Of a stretch of 22,559 nucleotides of DNA, positions 16,789 to 22,559 are shown piece after piece (positions within the stretch are counted from its first letter, which is position 1; each line of letters starts with the position of its first letter). The notes beneath the pieces are model-generated. The model was given only the letters and a program-made list of their open reading frames with translations. It was not told where the DNA came from and did not search any database. Both the position numbers and the translations under genes were made by a program. The DNA lies in assembly GCA_964213345.1 (NCBI GenBank), contig CAXOVX010000017.1, forward strand, positions 1 through 22,559, given 5' to 3'. The stretch is from CAXOVX01 sp964213345. Lineage in GTDB: Bacteria; Pseudomonadota; Alphaproteobacteria; Rickettsiales; Midichloriaceae.

Positions 16789-16857
16789 GGTATTGTCGCA
16801 AGTTTTTGTGGGGTTGAATAGAGTTTTGATATGTGTACTAAAATTTGCGACGGTACA
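16789..16857. mobile_element. IS6-like ends joined with no interior (69 bp remnant)
   Basis: GGTATTGTCGCAAGTTTT at 16789 and AAAATTTGCGACGGTAC at 16840-16856 are imperfect inverted repeats (14 of 17) resembling the GGCACTGTTGCAAA-type ends of IS6/IS26 elements. The left part (GTCGCAAGTTTTTGTGGGGT, then TGA) is nearly the same as the left end of the transposase-bearing relic at 17720. A deletion derivative or MITE is likely. Confidence 0.6.
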
Positions 16858-16953
16858 TTAACTTGACAGAGCCAGTATTGTGGATGTAGGCTGCAGGATT
16901 GGGAAGGCAGTTTGCAGAAAATGCCGAATTTTTTATAAGGGGAGGTAGGTGCT

Positions 16954-17697
16954 GTGCAAGTTTATGGATTAATTACAGATGGTGAGAGGTTTTTAATACC
17001 AAAGAAAGCGGAAAAGAACGATTTGTGGCAAGGTGAGCAAAAGCTGGCTATCGTCGTTAATCAAGCAGGTCAGTACGCTCTTTTTGGTGGTAAGCTAGAG
17101 AATAATGAAGATGCCAAAAAATGTATTACGAGAGAAATAAAAGAGGAGGCAGGAGTTGATATTATTGATATTAGTAACAACAATAAAAAAGGAGGAGTTG
17201 AGGCTAGATTCTCTGACCCAGTAACAAAAAATGGGTATGCTTACTATGTTATTACAGTTGATGAAGATAGATTTAATGATCTGAAGGAGCAAATTGAGGA
17301 TAACATTGAGAAAGTTAATAATGCTAGAAACAGTGGTGGTGGCGATTATGGGCAGCTTGCAATTAGAGATGGAGAAATGCAGTCTATACATGTTGCCGAG
17401 AATCTGGACGAGTTGGTTAGTAAATATCTCAACAATGAGCTGCAACCTGTTAAGAACAAAGCAATTGAGGTGGAGTGGAAGGATAGCAAAAACAAATATA
17501 AACATGCTATAGACTGGTATAAAACAATAGCAGAGGAGGTTAAAAAGAATATTCAGCTGATAAAAAACGTTCAAGAGAATATTCAATCAACAGTTCTTAA
17601 AAAAATCTGTAAGATGAAGTGTACAGGATTTACAAGTAAGTATAAGCAACAAAAAAAGGAAGCAAAGGGGGGGAAGTCGTCACAGATGATTAGATAA
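16954..17697 (+). CDS. Nudix hydrolase with Lys-rich C-terminal extension
   Basis: Nudix enzymes cleave nucleoside diphosphates linked to another group; the substrate here is unknown. The Nudix box is perfect: G46, E52, R60, E61, E64, E65, G67 in GGKLENNEDA and REIKEEAGV. The fold covers about residues 1-150; residues about 150-247 form a charged helical tail rich in Lys, with WKDSKNKYKHAIDWYKTIAE and a basic end (KYKQQKKEAKGGK). The start is GTG with a strong GGGGAGG seven bases upstream. Codon use looks richer in G (GAG, AAG) than in slt or mnmE. It sits between two IS6-like relics in direct orientation, suggesting acquired cargo. A host-directed or nucleotide-sanitising role would be speculation. 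Confidence 0.85.
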   Translation: MQVYGLITDGERFLIPKKAEKNDLWQGEQKLAIVVNQAGQYALFGGKLENNEDAKKCITREIKEEAGVDIIDISNNNKKGGVEARFSDPVTKNGYAYYVITVDEDRFNDLKEQIEDNIEKVNNARNSGGGDYGQLAIRDGEMQSIHVAENLDELVSKYLNNELQPVKNKAIEVEWKDSKNKYKHAIDWYKTIAEEVKKNIQLIKNVQENIQSTVLKKICKMKCTGFTSKYKQQKKEAKGGKSSQMIR

Positions 17698-17719
17698 GAT
17701 GGAGTGTGTGTATTGAGAA

Positions 17720-18223
17720 GGCACTGTCGCAAGGTTTTGTGGGGTTGAGCAGCTCTGATGTTTATAGTGAAGAATATAATGTACTAAGGAACAAAACTGA
17801 GGAACGATAGGTGATAAGCTTCAGGGACTCCCAACCACTAAGAGTTATGGGATTGATGGAGGGTATGGGGGTGTTTAGCCTATCCTTTAAGTTGTAAGCA
17901 TGTAGAATTTCTAAACGAAAGAGGCCATTAGCTGATTATGTGACGATAAGTCGCTGGGTTATGAAGTATGTAGGAGTATTGGAAGTAAAAGCCCGCGCAT
18001 TTAAGAAATCGACGGCAAAAAGTTGTAGAATGGACGAAACTTATATCAAAATCAAAGGTAAATGACTTTATTGCCACAGAGCAGTAGATGTATGTGGCCG
18101 GTGTTGTTGGCTTCTGTTTGTCTGAAAAACGAGACCTTTTGCCAGTTTATAGGCAGTTATCCGCTTTAGCTGATTGATTCTTGATTACCAGTTGTTATAG
18201 AATATTATATGTGTGACGGTACC
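17720..18223 (+). mobile_element. IS6-family element, degenerate, both ends visible
   Basis: The left end GGCACTGTCGCAAG (17720-17733) matches IS6/IS26-type terminal repeats. A degenerate right end, GTGTGACGGTACC, lies at 18211-18223, matching the right end of the 69 bp remnant (TTTGCGACGGTAC). The element is about 500 bp against roughly 800 for intact members, so internal sequence is lost. It ends only 35 bases before the thioredoxin-fold gene. Confidence 0.65.
17865..18177 (+). pseudogene. IS6-family transposase remnant
   Basis: Pieces of an IS6/IS26 DDE transposase: FSLSFK, then ERG.LADYVTISRWVMKYVG, VLEVKARAFKKS, and SCRMDETYIKIKGK (about 18024-18062) with the first catalytic Asp. After a TGA comes LYCHRAVDV, and in another frame LSEKRDLLPVYRQL. 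The region between the N-terminal motif and the helix-turn-helix is deleted, there are at least two stops and two frameshifts, and the last catalytic residues are missing. Clearly non-functional. Confidence 0.8.
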
Positions 18224-18257
18224 GGTGTATAACATCTTTTTATGGAGGCACGCTGTT

Positions 18258-18809
18258 ATGGTTCTTCTAAAAACTCCAGAAGTAAATCTAGGATGGATAG
18301 CGGAAGATTTTGAACTACTTGGAACAGATGGCAAATTTTATAATTTGGCCGCTACATCTGGTTCGAGAGGATTGGTAGTAGTATTTATGTGCAACCATTG
18401 CCCATATGTACAAACCATGGTAGCAAAAATAGTTAAAGATGCAGAAGAATTAAAACCATGTGGTATAAATTTTATCGGGATTAACCCCAATGATGCAACA
18501 CAATACCCACAAGATTCATATGAAATGATGCAAAAATTCGTTATAACAAACAAAATTCCTTTTCCATATGTAGTAGATCAAACTCAAGAGATAGCACGTA
18601 AATATGATGCTGTTTGTACCCCAGACTTTTTTGGATTTAATGCAGAATTAAAATTGCAATATCGTGGCAGATTAGGTGGGACCCGTCAAGATAGTACCCT
18701 AGATACAGAACGCGAGCTATTTACAGCGATGCTAGAAATTGCAAAAAAAAGCGAATACCATGGAACCCAACACCCCAGCATAGGCTGCTCAATCAAGTGG
18801 AAGAGCTAA
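18258..18809 (+). CDS. Thioredoxin-fold (TlpA/AhpC-TSA-like) protein with CxxC
   Basis: A 183-residue redoxin-like protein. FMCNHCPYV (43-51) carries Cys45 and Cys48 of a thioredoxin-type active site. GINPND (about 82-87), PFPYVVDQTQEIARKYDAVC and TPDFFGF (the cis-Pro region) follow, with the family C-terminus GCSIKWK. The start is ATG 18258, preceded by GGAGG at 18244; an in-frame GTG at 18213 would begin inside the IS6 right end and is rejected. No signal peptide is seen, so it is likely cytoplasmic. Thiol-disulfide exchange or peroxide-linked reduction fits the family; the partner is unknown. Converges with sspB, leaving 39 bases between stops. Confidence 0.9.
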   Translation: MVLLKTPEVNLGWIAEDFELLGTDGKFYNLAATSGSRGLVVVFMCNHCPYVQTMVAKIVKDAEELKPCGINFIGINPNDATQYPQDSYEMMQKFVITNKIPFPYVVDQTQEIARKYDAVCTPDFFGFNAELKLQYRGRLGGTRQDSTLDTERELFTAMLEIAKKSEYHGTQHPSIGCSIKWKS

Positions 18810-18848
18810 ATTCAGCCTTTGAGAGGTTGCTCCATCGTATATACGGCG

Positions 18849-19391
18849 TTATTTTTTCTCGAGAAAATCCCTTATATCTATAATTTTCTCATCATCTTTC
18901 AAATGCTGTCTATTCGTATCTTCGCTTGCTTCAGATTGATTAAAAGCATGCTCTTTAGCATCAAATAATTTGTATGGATCGAAAGATTGCCCCACTTTCA
19001 AATCAGGAATTTGCCCATCTATTCCGAGTAGATGCTGCTTAAGCCTCACACCAAACTGCGCACTAGGATCAAAAAATTCTGTGATTGCAGCAATAGGAAC
19101 CACTATACGCTCTTCTACTTCATTAAATGTCAAACTTACCTCAAATCTCTCCTGGTGCACTACCAGATCTTCAAATTGGTTCTGCAATACAATCGTCATC
19201 CTGTGCGGGTGTTTGTGTAGTAAATGAGGCGGTACTATAACTCCAAAATAATTCACCAAAAAAGAAATGTAAAAATGGTGGTCACCTGGTAACCCCTTTT
19301 CCATCACCACACGCAACACTCTGCGAATAACGCCATACATTGCCTCATCCACAAATTCAGCATAATCGATATAACTGTCTTCTCTGCCCAT
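18849..19391 (-). CDS. sspB: SspB-like ClpXP adaptor protein
   Basis: Matches the alphaproteobacterial SspB family, which tethers ssrA-tagged proteins and other substrates to the ClpXP protease. Visible blocks: YAEFVDEAMYGVIRRVLRVV (residues 10-29), GLPGDHHFYISF, PPHLLHKHPHRMTIVLQNQF (54-73), then FEVSLTFNEVEERIVVPIAA and ITEFFDPSAQFG. The C-terminal tail is acidic and ends in IIDIRDFLEKK, like the ClpX-binding tail of SspB. The 180-residue length is normal for the alpha form. Stands alone on the minus strand, back to back with pheS and convergent with the redoxin gene. Confidence 0.88.
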   Translation of the reverse strand: MGREDSYIDYAEFVDEAMYGVIRRVLRVVMEKGLPGDHHFYISFLVNYFGVIVPPHLLHKHPHRMTIVLQNQFEDLVVHQERFEVSLTFNEVEERIVVPIAAITEFFDPSAQFGVRLKQHLLGIDGQIPDLKVGQSFDPYKLFDAKEHAFNQSEASEDTNRQHLKDDEKIIDIRDFLEKK

Positions 19392-19621
19392 CTTGCCTAA
19401 TATTTACATAATTTCACTCAACACATTTTTGTCATCACACCGATACTAACACTATTCAAAAAATAAAACAATTGGACAATACATCCCTACTCTAACATCT
19501 CTTAGCAACTTTATGTAACGTAAAACTGCAAGTATAATGGCGAAATTCATTTGTATTTGCGATGCTATTAATTTATATAGTAAGAGTCTATATTTTATTT
19601 TTATATTTGGAGTTTTGTACA

Positions 19622-20704
19622 ATGAATGGTGAAATGGACACTCAGCTATATGCACAAACATTAAAAGATGCATTAGTTAGTAAAGTCAAGCAAATTTCAA
19701 ATCTACAAGAATTAGAAGAGCTGCGCATCAATTTTTTAGGGAAAAATGGTCTAATTACCCAAGAATTGCAAAAAATTTCATCCTTACCCTCCACGCAGCG
19801 AAAAGATTTTGGTAATGCCATAAACGTTTTACGCAACTTTGCCAGTGAAGCAATTAATATGGAACGGATGCGATTGGAAGAACAATTATTGGAAAAAAAG
19901 TTACAAAATGAAAAGATAGATGTCTCCCTTCCAGAACGGGGAAGACCTTATGGAAAACAGCATATAATAAGTAGTGTCATAGAAGAGCTAGAAAAGCTTT
20001 TTGTACATATGGGATACACAAGGGTATACGGACCTGAAATTGAAGATGACTGGCATAATTTTACAGCATTAAATATGCCAGCACATCATCCAGCTAGAGA
20101 CGCACATGACACTTTTTACATATCGTCTTGCCAAGGTGATGACGGGTCAATAGAGGAACCTCGTTCAAAGTTTGTGTTGCGTACCCACACTTCATCAGTA
20201 CAAATTCGTTACATGAATGCAAATAAGCCTCCATTTTACATCATTTCCATTGGAAAGGTATATAGATCAGATTATGATGCTACACATACGCCTATGTTTC
20301 ACCAACTTGAGTGCTTATGCATAGATAAAGATATAACGTTTGCTCATATGAAAGGAACTCTGCAAACTTTCCTTGGAACATTTTTTAATAACTTCGATGT
20401 GCCACTGCGCTTACGCCCCAGTTACTTCCCGTTCACAGAGCCTTCTGCTGAAGTAGATATTCAATGTGACCGCAATTGTGGTAATGTAAAAATTGGCGAA
20501 GGCAATGGATGGTTAGAAATATTGGGATGCGGAATGGTGCATCGTAACGTACTTGCAAACGTTGGAGTTTCGATACAGGATTATCAAGGCTTTGCGTTTG
20601 GTGTTGGTGTAGAGCGATTAGCCATGCTCAAGTACAATATCAGCGATTTACGTAGCTTTTTCGAGAATGATATACGCTGGCTGAATTACTATGGTCAGAT
20701 TTAA
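19622..20704 (+). CDS. pheS: Phenylalanine-tRNA ligase alpha subunit
   Basis: Catalytic subunit of the heterotetrameric class II PheRS, charging tRNA(Phe). The start is ATG 19622 (MNGEMDTQLY), with GGAG eight bases upstream; an earlier in-frame ATG at 19562 would add a non-conserved hydrophobic stretch. The 360 residues show the N-terminal coiled-coil tRNA-binding arm (about 1-90), GYTRVYGPEIEDDWHNF (131-147), HPARDAHDTFY (156-166), LRTHTSSVQIRYM, HTPMFHQLE (222-230), motif 2 YFPFTEPSAEVDI (268-280) and motif 3 GFAFGVGVERLAMLKY (323-338). Full-length. pheT, its usual partner, does not follow; mobile debris begins within 100 bases, so the pair is split. Confidence 0.97.
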   Translation: MNGEMDTQLYAQTLKDALVSKVKQISNLQELEELRINFLGKNGLITQELQKISSLPSTQRKDFGNAINVLRNFASEAINMERMRLEEQLLEKKLQNEKIDVSLPERGRPYGKQHIISSVIEELEKLFVHMGYTRVYGPEIEDDWHNFTALNMPAHHPARDAHDTFYISSCQGDDGSIEEPRSKFVLRTHTSSVQIRYMNANKPPFYIISIGKVYRSDYDATHTPMFHQLECLCIDKDITFAHMKGTLQTFLGTFFNNFDVPLRLRPSYFPFTEPSAEVDIQCDRNCGNVKIGEGNGWLEILGCGMVHRNVLANVGVSIQDYQGFAFGVGVERLAMLKYNISDLRSFFENDIRWLNYYGQI

Positions 20705-20737
20705 ATTTAGTCGTTATACCACAATTCCTCTTAATAA

Positions 20738-21280
20738 CCCAAGCATCTGTAATAGAAGTCAGGAAGAAAGGAGGTAAAATTTACAACACACAATCAGCTC
20801 AAAGTAGCTATATAGGCTATTTTGATTGTGTAGCGGTAGTGTTGTTTAGTCTTATATTCAGTCTCAAGTCTTGCAATATCATGAATCTTAAACGAAATCA
20901 ATTACTCTCTTCGTTGTATTAATGAGTGCTGATATTCTACTTTGGCAGATAAAGCAAATGTTGCTGCGTAATCGTATAAAAGCTTACAATCAACACGATC
21001 TGTTTTAGCTAAACATCCTTTAGCTTTTGCATAAGAGCGGACTTTATTAGGATGAACTGTATTAAAAGCTAGTTGATTTGATTTTAGAAACTGTTTGAAT
21101 TTATGCTCGTAACCACCCGTAGGTTCGTACAACAATCACTTCTCTTAATTCTTTGTAATATTGGATAATAAAAGAAAGAAAATCAGTAAAACCACTCTCA
21201 GATTACTAACTTCCAAAGCTTTATCTACAATAGGTAAGTAAAGATAAAGTGATGCCTACAACACCAATATAAGTTGCCAT
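20738..21280 (-). pseudogene. IS110-family transposase, N-terminal half (broken)
   Basis: Read on the minus strand from ATG 21280 (MATYIGV). After a frameshift, YLPIVDKALEVSN; then FTDFLSFIIQYYKELREVIV; then after another frameshift YEPTGGYEHKFKQFLKSNQL, VHPNKVRSYAKAKGCLAKTD and RVDCKLLYDYAATFAL. This is the RuvC-like DEDD domain of IS110 recombinases (E.TGGYE and AKTD.VD). In-frame TAA after QRRE (20902); homology continues as LISFKIHDIARLE and fades toward 20740. The first catalytic Asp of the expected GVDIS is destroyed. No C-terminal serine domain follows; a C-terminal piece of another copy is at 7727-7885. Confidence 0.8.
20788..20831. repeat. Inverted repeat near the 3' end of the IS110 relic
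   Basis: ACACAATCA (20788-20796) pairs with TGATTGTGT (20823-20831), with a further partial stem AAAGTAGC / GCTATTTT inside. It may be a terminator-like hairpin or chance in degraded coding sequence. Confidence 0.35.
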
Positions 21281-21316
21281 AAAACCAGTTTGTATAGTAT
21301 ATTTTGCAATGGAATA

Positions 21317-21429
21317 TGCTACTTCATACGCAAGGTAAACCTTTCGGCATCCGTTCGTAGCACCTGAGAGTGGGTCTTTCCTCGGGGTCGAACTCTATGC
21401 TTCAAATATGGATACAGTTTACCCACTCT
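21317..21429 (-). ncRNA. Putative structured leader or bridge RNA of the IS110 relic
   Basis: On the minus strand, just upstream (37 bases) of the IS110 transposase start, two stem-loops follow one another. The first has a perfect 9 bp stem (AGAGTGGGT / ACCCACTCT; 21421-21429 with 21367-21375) and a 45-base loop. The second has a 6 bp outer stem (21357-21362 with 21317-21322) and an inner AAGG/CCTT hairpin (21332-21343). IS110 elements are known to encode a guide-like bridge RNA in the non-coding end before the recombinase gene, with two internal loops. Position, strand and layout fit; function is inference and the recombinase itself is dead. Confidence 0.5.
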
Positions 21430-21487
21430 TGCCTAAATATCACTGATCACATCATACCTATTCTGGCAACTTTATTGTATGTACTTT

Positions 21488-22470
21488 GGATTAGGAATGG
21501 ATAATATATTGCAATAAGATGGAGATATGATATCTGTTTAAAGGAGCCGATAAAGGGTAACAAAATAGGATTCATATGGAAATAGATTTTACAGGAATAT
21601 ATTGTTATGTTGATGATTTTTGCAAAGGATTTATAACTTGGTTGGAAATACATTTATAAAAGGCAAGGACAACGAAAGGCAAGAGGAGTAGGAAGTGCAA
21701 TATGATCCTTAGTGAGGTAGTGACTATAACTAAACTTACTCTATTAGGCTACCAAGAGAGTAAGTTTAGTTGGAGTAAGTTTAGTTGTTTTATGTGTATG
21801 TAAAACACCGGAGAGATTTCAAAAATTTATTGTTGTATGATAGGTTTGTAGCCGTATTGTAGCGTATTTTGCCTATATTATGTTGCTTATTGCAATGCAT
21901 TACCGGAGAAGTTTCTGGTATCCAATTTATTGATTCTACACCACTTGATACATGTAAGGATCTACGCGGCAGTAGACATAATATTTTTCGTGGAATTGCT
22001 GCAAAAAGTAGAAAAAGCACCGGTTGGTTTTATGTTCTGAAATTACACACAATTTTCAATGATAAAAGCGAATTTGTTTCCATCAGAATTACACCTGGTA
22101 ATGTTGACGACAGAAAGCCTGTCTTGACCATGGCAAAGGGTTTGTGGAAAAAATTGTCTGGTGATAAATGATATATCTTAGAAGAATTGACAACAAAGTT
22201 ATTGAATCAAGATTTGTTGCTCATTACGAGGCTTAAGAAGAACATGAAAAAATAAATTATTACTCCTACAAAATAAGTTTTTGCTCTATAAACGTACAAT
22301 TGTTGAAACTATTTTCGGCAAACTCAAGCAATTTCAAAGACTATGGCACTCTAAAAATTCAGATCTATCGAAAATGCTTCTTGTAATCTTATGGCTTGTT
22401 TGATTTCATACCAATTATCTCCCTATCAACCCACTATCTCAACCGTTATTATCTTATCCACCCCAATTCA
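21488..22470 (+). mobile_element. IS982-family element, copy 2 (both ends)
   Basis: Terminal inverted repeats are visible: GGATTAGGAATGGATAA (21488-21504) and, inverted, TTATCCACCCCAATTCA (22454-22470), matching at 12 of 17 with an identical inner TGGATAA. The length, about 983 bp, is normal for IS982. It abuts the left-end region of the IS110 relic. Target duplications were not resolved. Confidence 0.75.
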
Positions 22471-22477
22471 GGATTAA
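21576..22477 (+). pseudogene. IS982-family transposase, copy 2 (broken)
   Basis: Same gene as copy 1: MEIDFTGIYCYVDDFCKGFI stopped by TAA after EIHL, then KCNMILSEVVTITKLTLLGY, GIQFIDSTPLDTCKDLRG, GIAAKSRKSTGWFYVLKLHT, ITPGNVDDRKPV, then GDK followed by TGA where copy 1 has Gly. Downstream come YILEELTTKLLNQDLLLITR and a tail ending STPIQD. Lesions are the shared TAA, the shared frameshift near 21788, the TGA at about 22168 and a frameshift in the poly-A at about 22245. A 15-base in-frame tandem duplication (SKFSW/SKFSC) is at about 21758-21787. Region 22478-22559 after it holds nothing recognisable. Confidence 0.85.
21758..21787 (+). repeat. 15-base tandem duplication in IS982 copy 2
   Basis: GAGTAAGTTTAGTTG occurs twice in a row here and once in copy 1. 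It adds five residues and keeps frame. Confidence 0.85.
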
Positions 22478-22559
22478 GAAGTGAGAGAAATGAGGTATTG
22501 ACGCAGGTTACAAGATATATCATAGGTATTTCATATATATTTTTATCATGAAACATTTA

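Noticed and set aside
18836..18845. Palindrome CGTATATACG between the redoxin gene and sspB as a shared terminator.
   Set aside because: Short, GC-poor, and with only a loose T run; too weak to call.
21376..21400. A T-arm-like GAGTTCGACCCC on the minus strand, suggesting a tRNA.
   Set aside because: No acceptor, D or anticodon arms can be fitted around it; it lies in the loop of the IS110 leader hairpin.
1..22559. CRISPR arrays, toxin-antitoxin or other defence systems.
   Set aside because: No regularly spaced repeats and no recognisable cas, toxin or restriction genes; the repeats found are IS-related or palindromic units.

Overview
This is AT-rich DNA from what is most likely an obligate intracellular alphaproteobacterium. 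The housekeeping genes (GatB, MnmE, PheS, SspB, an alpha-type RelA/SpoT protein) have alphaproteobacterial character, and the gaps between them are packed with decayed insertion sequences, as in Rickettsiales-type endosymbionts. The non-mevalonate isoprenoid genes ispD and ispF argue against Rickettsia/Orientia, which lack that pathway. They fit an Anaplasmataceae- or Midichloriaceae-like lineage, or another alphaproteobacterial endosymbiont. The taxonomic placement is inference from gene content only.

Layout. 1-445: ruins of an IS630 transposase (3' end) and of a serine recombinase. 487-5159: a minus-strand cluster read TPR/AMIN-like envelope protein, ispD, ispF, pgpA, tightly packed and probably one transcription unit. 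5160-5467: divergent intergenic region. 5468-7618: full-length bifunctional (p)ppGpp synthetase/hydrolase. 7657-8030: palindromic repeat, IS110 relic and a dispersed repeat. 8085-9575: gatB. 9617-11242: a pile-up of mobile elements: an IS630 5' relic cut by IS982 copy 1, whose right end is replaced by a small inverted-repeat element, then the second copy of the dispersed repeat. 11265-13073 (minus): ABC exporter. 13263-16740: divergently transcribed lytic transglycosylase slt followed by mnmE. 16756-18223: a Nudix hydrolase gene between two directly oriented IS6-like relics. 18258-20704: thioredoxin-fold protein, SspB (convergent) and pheS. 20738-22477: IS110 relic with a structured, bridge-RNA-like leader, abutted by IS982 copy 2.

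Functional themes: isoprenoid precursor synthesis (IspD, IspF) and phosphatidylglycerol synthesis (PgpA); cell-envelope transport and murein turnover (ABC exporter, Slt); translation fidelity and charging (GatB, MnmE, PheS); stress and proteolysis control (Rsh, SspB). The core genes look intact and all the transposase genes look broken. No CRISPR array, tRNA, rRNA or recognisable defence system was found. The most notable unexplained signals are the structured leader of the IS110 relic, the Nudix gene framed by IS6-like ends, a family of small palindromic repeats, and two IS982 copies that share the same disabling lesions.
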